Shown here in pieces: positions 10,540-21,800 of a DNA stretch of 40,887 nt. The translations under genes were made by a program, and so were the position numbers. The DNA is from Ephemerocybe angulata (lineage: Eukaryota; Basidiomycota; Agaricomycetes; Agaricales; Psathyrellaceae). The DNA is taken from positions 1-40,887 of the forward strand of contig JAACJK010000134.1 of the NCBI GenBank assembly GCA_013368325.1. Direction: 5' to 3'. The notes below the pieces were generated by a model. The model saw only the letters and a list, made by a program, of their open reading frames with translations, was not told the origin of the DNA and searched no databases. Positions within the stretch are counted from its first letter, which is position 1; each line of letters opens with the position of its first letter.

Positions 10540-11449
10540 TCAGCCAGCCCCTCCATACTTATAACGCCCAACTTCCACCGGATACCATTCCATGCGCTCA
10601 AGATCCTCCAGCGTTGGCTGGAGCGGCAAAGTCAAAATATTGAGAGGCCTGTAAGTGCCAGTGGAGCGGTAAGGTGACCACTGTGCCCGCTCATACTGAT
10701 ACCTCCGACTCGGTCCCGCTGTACAGCCAAGACTCGGAGTCTTCCACTGCCTCTGCAAGAGCGGGGACGCGTCGAGTGGGGAAACCGGGAGCTCCATAAA
10801 CTTGGTCGTGCTGCGCCGTGACGACGAAGGGGAGGGCGTGATAGGCAATGGGGGCGGTGGCATCTCTGGCGGCGCTTCGGCCTTCTTCTGACCGTCCTCA
10901 TCCTCCCCACGAGCTGGATTCGCACCATTTCTCGCCGCCCTCGTCGCGCCTCTTTTCTTCAGACTGGCCTGCGTTGAGGGAGGCGGATATATAGGCTTCG
11001 ACCTTGCCATCTCCACATCCGAAGGTTCACTTGCCGCTGCAATTTCCTCTTCCCTCCTTCTCTTCCTCTCCGACGCCAGCTCCTTCGCCTTCATCTCCTT
11101 CCTGATCTCATCCCTCAACATCTCAGCAAATGTCTGGGCATCACCCTGCACCCACGCGTCGAATACGCCCTCCCACTCCCGCGTCCCGACCGGAAAGTCA
11201 AGATTGAGGTACACCGCCTTCATAGGTGCAGGAGGAGGATCCTCGTCGATCGAGGGCGAATGGCGGGAAGAATGATTCGGCGTCGTTGATCCCGACCCTG
11301 ACGCTTCTTCCCTTATCGAAGACCCTGCACAACGCGATCGCACTGCTTTGGCGAACTCGCGTACCATTCTCTTCGTCCCCGGTATCCGGAGACTCGTCCC
11401 AACCACCAAGATAAAATCAGCTCCCCCACGTCCCTTCCCCTTCGATGAT

Positions 11450-12057
11450 CCTATGAGTAGACTGTCCGGGGGTCGGGTCGCGACCCGCTGACCCCGGGCC
11501 GACCCTGACCCGACCCTGAGGGTCAGGGCCAAGGGTCGGGTGATGTCTGGTCGACCCGGCCCTCCTGGCCCTGGGCCGACCCGGGGTCGACCCTGACCCT
11601 ACTACCCCCACATATTTGGCTCTATATGTGACTTTATCAGTGCATATGAGATAAACTTTGACCTTCATATACATACTATTCCATAAGTAATTGATTCCCT
11701 CTATAATGTGATTTAATTTTAGCTGTATTGAGTGTGATACAGGTGATATAACAGGTGGTAATATGCCTGCTAGATTTTGCTGCTATAGTGTGAGGCTGTT
11801 TATGAGCTTGGATGGATGTGTAGTATAGTGAGACTAGTATAGTTAGATAGAGCTAACTTAAGGGTACAAAATGATATAAAAATTTTATGAAAATTTCGAA
11901 GTCTGAAAAATTGCCCAGGGTCAAGGGCCGACCCGGGGTCAGCAGGGTCGGGCCAAGGGTCAACCCTCTCCGACCCGGCCCTGGAGGGTCAGGGTCAGGG
12001 TCAGCAAAAAAGTGCCGACCCTGGCCCGACCCGACCCTCGGACAGTCTACCTATGAG
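11450..12057. repeat. 8-bp target site duplication around the MITE
   Basis: CCTATGAG at 11450-11457 is repeated at 12050-12057. Removing one copy with the element restores an uninterrupted sirtuin reading frame across the DLIGSS codons. Confidence 0.9.
11458..12049. mobile_element. hAT-type MITE, 592 bp
   Basis: The element begins TAGACTGTCCGG and ends with the complement (CCGGACAGTCTA is approximated: the right end has one mismatch, CTCGGACAGTCTA). Its termini are rich in GGGTCGGG/GACCC. It is flanked on both sides by the same 8 bp, CCTATGAG (11450-11457 and 12050-12057). An 8-bp duplication with TAG-starting termini is the hAT superfamily signature. The inside is AT-richer and has no transposase, so it depends on an autonomous relative. 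Element plus one target copy is exactly 600 bp. Confidence 0.9.
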
Positions 12058-13009
12058 ATCCTTCTGCACTACGTTCCCAATACCTTCCCCGTTGTTATGC
12101 GCTTCGTTATAGAGTACCACGCTTGGACGCAGTTTGCCAATCCCTCTGGCTCGCTTACCAACCGTCGCCCGGGCGCGCTCAAGGTTGGTGCACTCTGGAC
12201 AATGGGGCGGCTGTCCCGCATTCAGCGAAGGTAGATAGTCCTGAAGCGGAAATGAATGGCTGCATATTTGGCAATGCATCATCTGCAAAGTTCCATGGAG
12301 GGGGATGCATCGTGGAGTCTCGGCGGTAGGCGTAGAAGACGCCGGAGGTTGCTGCCCCTCGAGGTTCCGATCCCCCGCGGTGTCCTCTTTGTTCGCCTTG
12401 TTTTTCCTCCCCTGAGTCTTTTTGCTTCGTATATCAGGAACGCCAAATGAGAGACCACACTTCTGCTCTATGGCATCGATGTTTTGTGTATAGACCCGCA
12501 GCAGTCGCCCGCGATCATCGAGGGCACGGAGGAGCTGGTGGAACGCCGTCGGTTCTGCGTTCTGCGACATGTCTGACAACCGGGCCATCATCTGGCAGAA
12601 GAGGGAGGTAGTGTGCTCTGACTGCAGCAGCGTGAGCTTCCTGTAGGAGCCGTAAGAGAGGGTGGCTCACGTTGAAGACCGACGCATCGAAGAGGTCCTT
12701 CCCTGAGCCCAGCGCCTCTCTGGGGTGGTCTCGCTTCAGGGTTTTGAAAAGGCCGGCTGCTGAGCGGAAGTCGGGAATCCCCGCCTGCACGGATATCCCA
12801 GCACCTGGGCGAACAGCAATCTGGGGGTTCAGAGCCGGGGGGACGGCACCGTGAGGATGCCACGCACCACAAATCACGACAATTCGCTTCGCTTTGAGTA
12901 CCGCCTGGACCACTTTCGCCAACCCTGCTTTTCTATCTGCTGGCTCTGCCAAGAACGGTGGTGTCTGTGGGATGTGAGTTTCCTCCTCTAGGGGCAGAAA
13001 GACCGTCAT

Positions 13010-13362
13010 GGTGGTCGGGGCGGGCCAATGGCGTTGAGAGCGGTGAGAGTTTGTGGTCGCTGAGAGAGGAATGGGTCTCATTTCGCTTGAGCCTTGCTGG
13101 CTACCGTATTCCATGTGGCGCAGGGCGCGAAAATGTCCGCGGCTTCGCTTCGGCAATCCAACAACCGAAATATCAAGATTTACATACCCAAGGTCAGTGG
13201 GCGCTTATGTTCCCATGGGCCATATGAGGTACGCAGTACACTGAAGTCGATATCATAACCATTGAAGGCCAAAGGTGTGAGCCTGCGGACAACACTCAAT
13301 ATGATGCGTATACATGCTCAAAATTCGACAAGGAAAATTATTTCAACACGTTGGAATCGTAT
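13010..13362. repeat. Sirtuin upstream region carrying a copy of a dispersed repeat
   Basis: Segment 13133-13290 matches parts of the repeats at 15.8-16.5 kb: cggcaatccaacaaccgaaat, then gggcgcttatgttccca, then tatcataaccattga. It lies between the sirtuin ATG and the end of the next gene, so it may sit in the sirtuin promoter. The rest of the interval shows nothing else. Confidence 0.45.
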
Positions 13363-15633
13363 TTAATTGGTTTTTTGACAAGCCCGCCTACCAGCCGTGT
13401 ACTGTTGCTCGAAGTGTTTGCGCTGGTAAAAGACACGCATTTGAAGTTGCTTTATGGCGGCCTTAGCCCTTGAACGATCCATATGCGCAGCACGTAAATC
13501 GTCTGCAAATACAGAATTAGCATCATGAAGATCAGTACTGATGCGAGAACTTATGAGACGTACTAATCTTGGCGTGGATATCCTCTAGAAGTGAATGGAA
13601 AAGTTGCAAACCGCTTTCTCCATGCGGAGCCTCTGACGTTAACAAGTCCGAGGGCTTCAACAGCCTTGCTCTTTCGAGATCCACATACGCCTTGACATTA
13701 CTGGTGGCAAGGGCGAGAACCGAGATGTAGAACTTCATCTCGGTATAGTCGGTATCATCAGTGACCGCGAAGAGGGTTTGACTCTCGACGCCCTTCCGAG
13801 GTTGGAGCAGTTGGTTGAGTAAACCCGAGAGTGGAGCAGGGTCGCGGTACGATTTCTGGAGGAGGGTTAACTCTTAAGCTCGCCGGATAGTAAGTGATTG
13901 GCTTACCTCTGTAATTGAGCTTGGAGAGTATCGAGCAATGATGCTATATGCAACGAACCGGGCAATGCGCAAGGTCGCGCCATTGCCGCCTGAAAGGAGA
14001 GAAAGTAATGCTGCCTTATTGACGGGTTGGTATCCCTCTGCTAACGCTGAAAGCCGTGCCGCAACGACGCTCTCCTGTATCGCGATAAGTACAGATACCA
14101 ACTCGAGGCGATGAAATCAACACTAACCGCCTTCCTGTCGAATCCGTTAACGGGACACACCGCTCGGCAGACACCGTCAAGCGCAACCATTACTTCGCGA
14201 CGCAAGTCAGAGCTTGTAGTGGAGTCCATTCCCAAGGAAATCAAAGCTACAACGAGGTCGGGGATCTCTTCAGCAGCAAGGCGTCTGGAACTGTGGAAGA
14301 AGTCAGAACCAAGCTGATCGTATACGAATGGTTACGGACCTGGCAGCTCGGTGAATTAAAGCAACGAGGCGATACAGAACTTCCCCTCGTTTAGATGCGT
14401 CAGTTCGCGCAAACGGCCCGCAATGCTCGAAATCTAAACCGTTTGATTGAAGCCGCTCTGGAGAGGCGCTCAGCTCAAGGAGTGAGCCAATAACGAAGCG
14501 GGTTGGGACAGGGCATTTCATCTTGTCTGAGGGTGAGGGCTCTAATAAGTCCAGAGCTACTGCGAAGGCAACCCTAGAGAGTGGAGAGCCTAGTAGCCAA
14601 GGAGTCGACGCTGCTGGAATGTCAGAATCGCACAGAATCCACTTCAATCATGTACGCTGGAGACCACCTACCAAGGGTACATAAATCACTCATGATCTCC
14701 GGTTGGTCAGCTGCAGTCAGCTTGGACAGAGTGCCAGATTTGAGAATAAGCGTGGCGCATGCAAAATCTTTGAGCGAGGATTTGGTAAGTCAAACAGAAG
14801 TAAAGGAGCGCGGGCATACCTTGCTTTTTCATAGCTTGGGCCAACATACACAGAGTACCACTGTTACCGGGGGAGGCAAAGAAGCGTACGAACGACTCCT
14901 CGTCGACGGCCATCGAATCCTCGGTTACAGTAGCCCACAGTGGTACCCCGTATTGCAGCTTCTCAGCTAGCCTCTCTTCTTCCTCCTTCGCCTCGAAGTC
15001 CTCTCTGAGAATGCCGTTGATCTCATTGCCAGCCTCCTTGTCAGATCCAAAGAGATCCTCTAGGTCTTTCTTGGAGAAGAGATGGCGTGGTTGGTTCTCC
15101 CTTTCGTCGTCATCAAGCTCCTCATCCTTGACTTCAAGGCTCATTTCTTCGAGCAAAAGCCGTCTACCCAAGCTCAATTCCGCTCTCAGTAGTGCAGCTG
15201 ACCCTCCGCCCTTCTTTTCAGCCAGCGCCTGTTCTCTGAGGAGCTGCTGTATAGGGTTTACAGATTTCCGTGGCTTCCGCGTGGGCGAAGGAGCTGACCT
15301 GCGGAGGGTCGGAGAACCGGCGCTAAGTGAGGTGTGCTGGCGGGTAGAGCGTCGGACTTGGGGCTCAGGTGCAGCACTTGACCTAGGATGCGATGGATAG
15401 GGAACAGCAATATCCATCTCATGTTCTCGAGCTTTGATCTCCTCGATGACAAAAGCCGTCTTGGCTGCCGGATCTAGACCGACGGGTGTCGCTGGTACAG
15501 CTGGAATATCGTCTGAAGCCCTGCCCGTATAAGGCGCGGTCAAGGTGCGGCTTGAAGCAAAGAACGATCCCGTAGGTTCGAAGCCATTGCCCCGCATACT
15601 CGGTTCGGTCAACGGCTCTTGGTCAACTTCCAT
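13363..15633 (-). CDS. Seven-exon nuclear-type protein, possibly CANIN-domain (SMC5/6-associated)
   Basis: Exons 15633-14820, 14767-14672, 14613-14340, 14290-14128, 14074-13907, 13855-13564 and 13502-13363 sum to 1947 nt (648 aa). The N-terminal ~130 residues are Ser/Pro/Arg-rich and look disordered. Next come a charged region with DDDEREN and an acidic helix (REDFEAKEEEERLAEK). The C-terminal ~350 residues are helical, ending SLLEDIHAKI, DLRAAHMDRSRAKAA and FYQRKHFEQQ. The overall plan resembles basidiomycete proteins annotated as CANIN (coiled-coil SMC6 and NSE5 interacting), which help load SMC5/6 in DNA repair. That match is from memory and moderate only. Upstream, 15848-15660 has an open frame (KPALSTLVSTGLLKGFGLLKGR) that looks like an earlier exon. 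It joins out of frame by about 17 nt, so there is either an unplaced small intron or a frameshift. It is a neighbour of the sirtuin on the same strand. Confidence 0.6.
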
Positions 15634-16035
15634 TGGTTCTCGGGTGTGCTTGGCCTGCGTATATCGAATTGGTCAGTGCGTCCCTTCAGAAGGCCAAAGC
15701 CCTTTAGAAGTCCGGTACTGACTAGGGTCGACAGGGCTGGTTTGCTCTCCAAGTGTTTCTTCGTGACACCTGAGGAGGACTTGACAGAGTCAGAACGACC
15801 TTCCACACGCTCAAACGGTACTCGGCCGAGATTTACGGACCTCGGCAATCCACACCCGACCTATCCCCGTGCAAGAGGTTCAGCCGGCCCACAAAAATAT
15901 CTCAAGAGTCTCAACAGCAAGAGGAATGCTTACGTTGCAATATGCCAGTAACAGGCAGGTTGGTAGAAGTATTCATGCCTCAGGCCTCAGGGTTGATATA
16001 ATAGAATAGTAGCTCATAATTCTGCATATTGGGGC
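15634..16035. repeat. Dispersed repeat copy, and probable 5' exon of the upstream gene
   Basis: 15660-15848 on the minus strand looks like the N-terminal exon of the preceding gene. 15822-16035 is a ~210-bp repeat beginning tcggccgagatttacggac, continuing aatatgccagtaacaggcaggttggtag, and ending ttctgcatattggggc. The copy at 16284-16490 has the same order of blocks with indels. Confidence 0.6.
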
Positions 16036-16045
16036 GGCGTCACAA

Positions 16046-16490
16046 GAAGCTCGGCCGAGAGTCACGGACTTGAAGAAGCTCGGCTGAGAGTCACGGACAT
16101 CGGCAATCCACACCCGAGATATCAAGGTTACCGGAGGACCGAGGTTAGATTTCTTACCTCACGGGCGCTTATGTTCCCATCATAATAAAGTACAGGAGCC
16201 CAAAGATATGGTCCCCGCATAAGTCTATCATAACCATTGAGGGACAAAGCTCTGCACAGTTGCCCGAGTTGCACAAGGAGTGCTCGGCTGAGGCTTACTG
16301 ACCTCGGCAGTCTACGCCCGAGCTATTCCTCATCCGAGAGGTTCGGGCCTTGCACAATCTCTTAATAGCAGAAGCCATGCTTACGGTGAAATATGCCAGT
16401 ATCAGACAGAGGAGGTTGGTAGATATATTAAGGGTTGATATAATGCAATATTTGTTCATAATTCTGCATATTGGGGCATTGGCCATTGTA
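16046..16490. repeat. Two further copies of the cggccgag-type dispersed repeat
   Basis: 16046-16255 carries tcacggac...cggcaatccacacccgag, then gggcgcttatgttccca and tatcataaccattgagg. Those last two blocks are shared with 13133-13290. 16284-16490 repeats the 15822-16035 copy (ggcagtctacgcccgag, aatatgccagtatcagacag, ttctgcatattggggc). The last copy overlaps the 3' end of the minus-strand gene at 16428. Confidence 0.65.
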
Positions 16491-17430
16491 GCATCGAACG
16501 CGAAGCCTCCAGCGAAACAATTCCGAGTGCATGATATCGTATGGCATCGACCACGGGCTTGAAGGCGTGATCTTCCAGTTCCAAGCATACTTTGCGACGC
16601 CAGGATCATCGAAGGTCTTCCTCCACATAGCCGGGCAGTAAGGACCGCAGGGCCTTGACCAGTGATTGTTGCTTGAACGAACGTCGAAACCTTCTTCCAA
16701 AAGCCTTGCCCTGTCCGCGGGTGAGGCACCTTCTACTAGTAAAGCTTCACCTCCAAAGTTAAGGCGAGGATAGATTGTGAAGACTGTGTTGTGAGTTATT
16801 CCGACCATGTCAGCGGTAGACGGTGCTTCCAAGAGGACGCGAAGCGCGGTGGAATGACCCACGAAGACCGATATACGTTGCTGTCCAGAAGTATTAGCCT
16901 TAGCAATATCGAGTGGGTTTAGGACCTACCGTTCGGCCTCCATCAAACTTGGTGTACACCTCGACCCGGCTAGCAACCCTCCGGTATCTTGAGGGAGGGT
17001 TGTAGACCACCGATGAATATCCAATTCGTCCAAGCATCCAGTTGAACTCGTCGCCTTGATTATTGTCCACGATGATCTCGATGTCAGATCGATGTACCTC
17101 ACGACTGGTCCAGTCCGTTCGCAGCAGGTCGCGGACTGGTGCTCCAGTAATGACCCCTTTCTCTATAGCGAGTATGCGGAAGAATTCGTCCTGATCATTG
17201 GTGCTGGGGATGAACGGAAGTATGAGGTCTCTGATGCGAGTTTTGAATTCATTTGCCACAATTTGAGACCCTGGCTCCGGCCAATGCCTCATCGCCCCAA
17301 GAGAAGACCATGGCATATGTCGAGCTATAATGGAAAGCAGCTCATATTGGTAGATGGTCGCGAAGGCTGGGGATAAAGAGGAGGGTGGGGGCACATCAGT
17401 CGACATGTGAGGTGGATAAAGCGAAGCCAC
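16428..17430 (-). CDS. Nucleotidyltransferase-fold-like protein with F-box-like N-terminus
   Basis: Exons 17430-16930 and 16880-16428 (49-nt intron GTAGGT...GGACAG) encode 317 residues. An F-box-like helical region (ATIYQYELLSIIARHMPWSSL) is followed by a nucleotidyltransferase-like motif: VITGAPVRDLL about 20 residues before SDIEIIV. It then has HSTALRVLLE and a strand-rich stretch (THNTVFTIYPRLNF). In the active polymerase-beta-like fold the first part is GS and the second D-x-D; here they read GA and D-I-E. That points to a weakened or lost catalytic site. Paralogues are at 23636-24840 and 39012-40588. The last ~20 codons, including the stop, lie inside a dispersed repeat copy, so the native C-terminus was probably replaced. 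Role unknown. Confidence 0.6.
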
Positions 17431-17606
17431 GGGTGGGTAAAACTAAGCTACGTCTAAGCGACACCCCAAACAGGGTACAGATCACCGGTTTCCTCAAGTG
17501 GCTTTATCAGCGGTTCATTGGAGACCACAAAACTTTCCAGGTAGCTAAAAGGGATTTGTTCAACGTGAGTCATGAGGGGCATATCAAAAAAGACCAACGA
17601 TCACGC

Positions 17607-18233
17607 CTACTTATAGACCAGAAATTCGACAAAGAACTTGTCTGATTCCAGCACGTCAGTAACTGTCCCATTGCGCTTCGACTTGGAGACGACGAGATTG
17701 CCGATCTGGGTCCAGGTGCCATCGCCTTGTTTGAAAGAGTCGTAGCGCATGTTCCGGGGGCCAGATGTTTGCCGAGTTTTCTGGTACAATAGTGATCATC
17801 AGGACCAGATTTATATCCAGGACGGCCGACGGCACTTACTGCCTTCTCAAGGCTGAAGATTGACCAGTGATAGCGCTGCTGACGATCCAAATGAAAGGGG
17901 AACTGCCGAACACATACGCCAAAATTGACCAAGGGCTGTACTCCAGATGCAGCGACCGGTTCATGTTCGATGTAGCGGTCGACGTAAAGATCAACGCAAC
18001 GTGGGTTCTCCTCGAAGCCTGGATGGATAGCAACCGAAACGAGATGGGTCTCTGAGCAATGGCTTCCAATTACACAACATTTAACCGTTTGGAACAACCC
18101 CTTCTACCAGGACATTTGCGTCACCTGCATGTGGCCCAGGGAAGTGAAATGAACATACGGATCGCCCTTCGTCCATGCGTTCGGATATTTTCACGACTTC
18201 GCTGTCGGTGTACCTTGCTGCGAGAAGTTCCAT
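17607..18233 (-). CDS. Unrecognised 164-aa protein, three exons
   Basis: Exons 18233-18125, 18051-17840 and 17780-17607 join in phase (495 nt). Introns are GTGACG...GCTCAG (73 nt) and GTAAGT...TACCAG (59 nt). The protein starts MELLAARYTDSEVVKISERM, has VSVAIHPGFEENPRCVDLYV (a strand-rich core with DLYVDRYIEHEP), then LVNFGVCVRQFPFHL. It ends in a small beta-like module (GTWTQIGNLVVSKSKRNG, then VLESDKFFVEFLVYK). No signal peptide or membrane helix. It sits just outside the left end of the hAT element. The family is not one I can name; the consistent splicing makes it a credible gene. Confidence 0.5.
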
Positions 18234-18381
18234 GGATGGCTATACCGGAAATTGGGAGAGAGGAGAAGGGAGCAGGAAGGGGTTAGGCAAGCAGAACTGT
18301 AGAAGTAAACCCCCACAACGACATCATTCCATTGATCAATGATCCGGTGCTGCAAACTCTTGCAAACTTCAATTGATGATG
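18234..18381. other. Short intergenic gap before the hAT element
   Basis: Nothing recognisable between the 164-aa gene start and the target duplication at 18382. It may contain that gene's promoter. Confidence 0.4.
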
Positions 18382-18389
18382 CGGCAGGG

Positions 18390-18406
18390 TAGGGTTGCGT
18401 GTTTAA
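18390..18406 (+). repeat. Left terminal inverted repeat
   Basis: TAGGGTTGCGTGTTTAA. It matches the complement of 23544-23560 at 16 of 17 positions. Confidence 0.9.
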
Positions 18407-18828
18407 CGGGCGTTTATTTACAAAGTGTTTATTACAAGTGTATTTTACAGTAAGTTACAAGTTATATGCCGACCCCAGTTTTCTGGGGTGTAACTTTTTG
18501 TAATTATATTAGCCCGATAGAGTACCGGCGCGAGGGGCACCGGTGGGGCCATCTTTGATATGAACGATGGAAAGGGTGAGGAATGGACGGGTACGATGGA
18601 AAGCCTGGTGAGCAATGAACGGGTACAGACGACTTGCTCAGACTTAACCATAACCACTTCAAATTCAGGGCCTTGGACGTGCGCCTGACGATTTTGTGAG
18701 TTCATTGGGACCGATCTCAGAACCCTAGTAGCTATGTCTTCGCATTCGGGGGTTCGGGCGCATAGAATATAAACTGGGACTCGACGCTTTCAAAATGCAC
18801 CCCCCATTACTGTTCCAACTTCTACCCA

Positions 18829-21800
18829 ATGACTACAGCTACTGTATCCCCCATCGACCTCGCTTCCTGGCGCAATGCTGGCCATAAGTTCAGCGACGTG
18901 CCCGAATCCGTCAAGGACGCCATCAGGCGCTTAACTGCCATTCCCGTTGATGTCCCAGGTCAGTCTTATCGAATCGCCTCTATGCGAAAGATGCCCATTC
19001 TCACACCGCAATTCCAGGGGACCTTATCCCTGATCCTAACTTGTCTGTCCTCGACTTCGCAAACATTACTCTCCCCCCTCTTCGCGACACCACGTACAAG
19101 TCTGCTGGGCAGAACTTTGAGTTCTTCTCGCAGGATTGGCCCACGGACGATGCCTCGGAGATGCTGGATGCTCTTCCCGTCCCCCTCGAGGTGTCGTTGC
19201 GAGACTCTTGACCGACATAGGTCAGAGCTTCCTCGACGGGGCAAACTCCCTCAAGGTCCCGATGTCGGACGCATTGCGTCTTCCACTCTGGTCAGCCTCG
19301 TTCTGGAGTAAAGTCCACCTGGAACTCGCACCTCTCAAGCAGAAGTGGGCTGATGGAATCGCCTGGCTCCAAAGCCCTGATCTCTCCCCATGGGCTCACG
19401 TCGTCGAGCCTCTATTCCGGTAAGCATTCCATGAACAACTGTAAATTGAATGTTACAACTCACTTTAATTGTAGCTCACTTGCTAGCCTTTCGTGGAGCG
19501 GGTACATCTCGGCGGGAGGTCCCTTTGGTCTTGTGCGCTTCCCCAAGTCTATCCTTCCCGCATACCTCTCCAAGGAATGGCTCACAGACGAGCACGTCGA
19601 CCAAATGATCTGCTCCTTGACGGAGAATCTTCAAGATCGCTCGACGCTCCTTGTTGACACGGTTTACTCTCGCCTCATCTCCCGAGCGTATGAAACCAAG
19701 ACTTACCAGCCATCGAACCCAAACGACGTCCTCTCCCGCTTTGGCTCGAAGATTTCGGAGGCTTCTGGTCTCGGCGGCATCTTCCATAGCCACGGTAACC
19801 ATTGGGTTGCGGCTGTTGTGATTCCGTCGGAGGGTCGAATCTTGTTTGGCGATCCTGCTGGTGGCAAACCTGATCCCAGCATCGCCGAACCGTTGGTTTG
19901 GTTCTGTCAACAGAACGACCTTCACACTCCTCCCATCGACGAGTTCATCTACGAGACTCTTCCCTGCCCCATCCAGGACCTTAGCATCGATTCTTGGAAC
20001 TGCGCTATCTTTTCCCAGAATGCGTTGGCCCATTATCTCTGCTCTGCCGAAACACCGCTCCTTGAAAAAACCGATCGAAGGGGGTTCGGCGACGCTGCAA
20101 GGCTTTCATTTCTGAGCGATATCCTCAAAGATTACAACATGTCCAAGGTGAATTCCATCCTCGTTCTAATCTATGATTCAAACTGACCTGCTTTATAGCC
20201 AATTCTCAGTGTTTCGGCCCTCCCCGTCCAACGCGCTGATCTCAACCGTTTCTTGGAGTCGAAGACCGCCATCCACACCTCCCGGGAGTCCCAAGATGCT
20301 ATCACCAAGATACGCCTCCCAGCTGCTGTGCCATCCTCGAAGAAGAAGTCAGCCAAGTCCACCGTCAAGAAACCAACCCAGTCGTGCCTTGCCCCAATTT
20401 TCCAGATCCCCCCTCTGCCCCAGCCATCGATTTCGAGCGTCCCACCATCCTCAACGAAACGTGTAAGTTGTAAAATGGCTTCTCTTAATCTCAATGCTCA
20501 CTGTGTCTTTAGAAACTCGAGGATATCACCAACACTGTCCACCTCGCTTCGTTCACCCACAACAACTCTCTCGACATATCACTCGGCGATTCAGATAGCG
20601 ACTCGGACGACGATACCCAGTGCGAGAACCCCCAGAAACGTGGTCGCCCTTCCCTCGACTACCTTGACCAGCTCACAGTCGAATTGCCTCGAGAACACGG
20701 CCGACCGAGGACTCACCGCTGCATAGGCAACGGATGCCAAATCAAGTGGAGGCCCCGCACCGCTGCCCGAGTCCTCGCTCATTCCAAGAAGTGCCTGCTC
20801 TTGACACCAGAGCTGAGGCTGCTCGCCGCAAGGCAGAGCGCTGATCTAGCACCTGGGTCCCTCGTTGCTTCCGATCAAGCACGACTGAAGCTGTCCCAAT
20901 CGTCGTCCCCCGCTTCGTTGTCTACTCCCCTCACTTCGTCATCCAGCATCTCCTCGGTCTCATCAGAAACAACACTATCCTCCAATCTCAACGACGGGTT
21001 CAACTGGGGTCCTCGAGGCAACAAGCAAATACAGCACACCGCAGATCACATCGTCGTCAAGCTCTTCTGCGCCGCCCGAATTCCTCCAGCCGTCGCCGAT
21101 CTGCCTGAATGGAAGGAATTATTCCGAGTCTTCAGTCGGACGTACGTTCCAGCATCCCGCACGAAGCTCTTCGACTCGCAGATTCAATCTGAGGAAGCCT
21201 TCGTCAAGAAGCAGAACATCGCTCTTCTCAAGAAGGAGAAACGCCTCAGCCTTTCGTTTGACGGTGGATCGATTCGAAACGGTGGTTCCGTGTACACCGT
21301 CCACGCCACAACTCAAGCTAAGCGGGTGGTCTTGCTCGAGGGCCAAGAGTGTACCGATGTGTCGCACACAGGAGAATGGATCGCCGAGTTGGTTCTTCGG
21401 GTGAGCGGGTTTCCTTCTCTATGCTGCGAAGCTACTGACAACAACAAACAGGTCATTGACGAGATTGGTCGTCATCGATTTTCAGCTGTCTCGTCAGACA
21501 ACACTGGCAATACGCGTGTTGCACGGGAGAAGCTCACCGAGCAGCTTCCCCAAGTCCTTAACCTGCCCGACCCTATCCATCACCTCAACAACACCTGCAA
21601 AGACTTGTGCGCCCTCGAGTACTTCAAACCAGTAAGTTTTCCATCTTTAGTGCTTTGTGTGGTGTACTGACAGTTTCGCAGGTTCTTACCATCGTACAGG
21701 GCACCGTAAAGCACTTCAAGCACTCGAACATCGGGAAGGAGAAATTGCGAAAGGAGCGAGTGAAGCAAGGGCTCGGGGCGGGGTTGGAGAGTGCGGGAAA

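Larger units (their letters stand above)
10540..13009 (-). pseudogene. Sirtuin (Hst3/Hst4-type) interrupted by a MITE
   Basis: Sir2-family NAD-dependent deacetylase. Exons 13009-12868, 12804-12671 and 12621-10540 give a 585-residue protein when the inserted element at 11458-12049 and one target copy are left out. Visible motifs are GAGISVQAGIPDFRS at 48-62, TQNID at 137-141, the catalytic His in PLHG near 201, zinc ligands CQIC (209-212) and CPEC (233-236), and VVGTSL near 298-303. The spacing and the GSGKDLFDASVF segment resemble the Hst3/Hst4 class, which removes H3K56 acetylation and supports genome stability in yeasts. After the catalytic domain there is a ~280-residue polar tail with a basic coiled stretch. 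The insertion falls inside an exon and brings stops (first at about 12003), so this allele should lose VVGTSL unless the element is spliced out. The start is the ATG giving MTVFLPLEEE. Confidence 0.85.

Noticed and set aside
11458..12049. Helitron or MITE of another superfamily
   Set aside because: Clear terminal inverted repeats and an exact 8-bp duplication exclude a Helitron and point to hAT.
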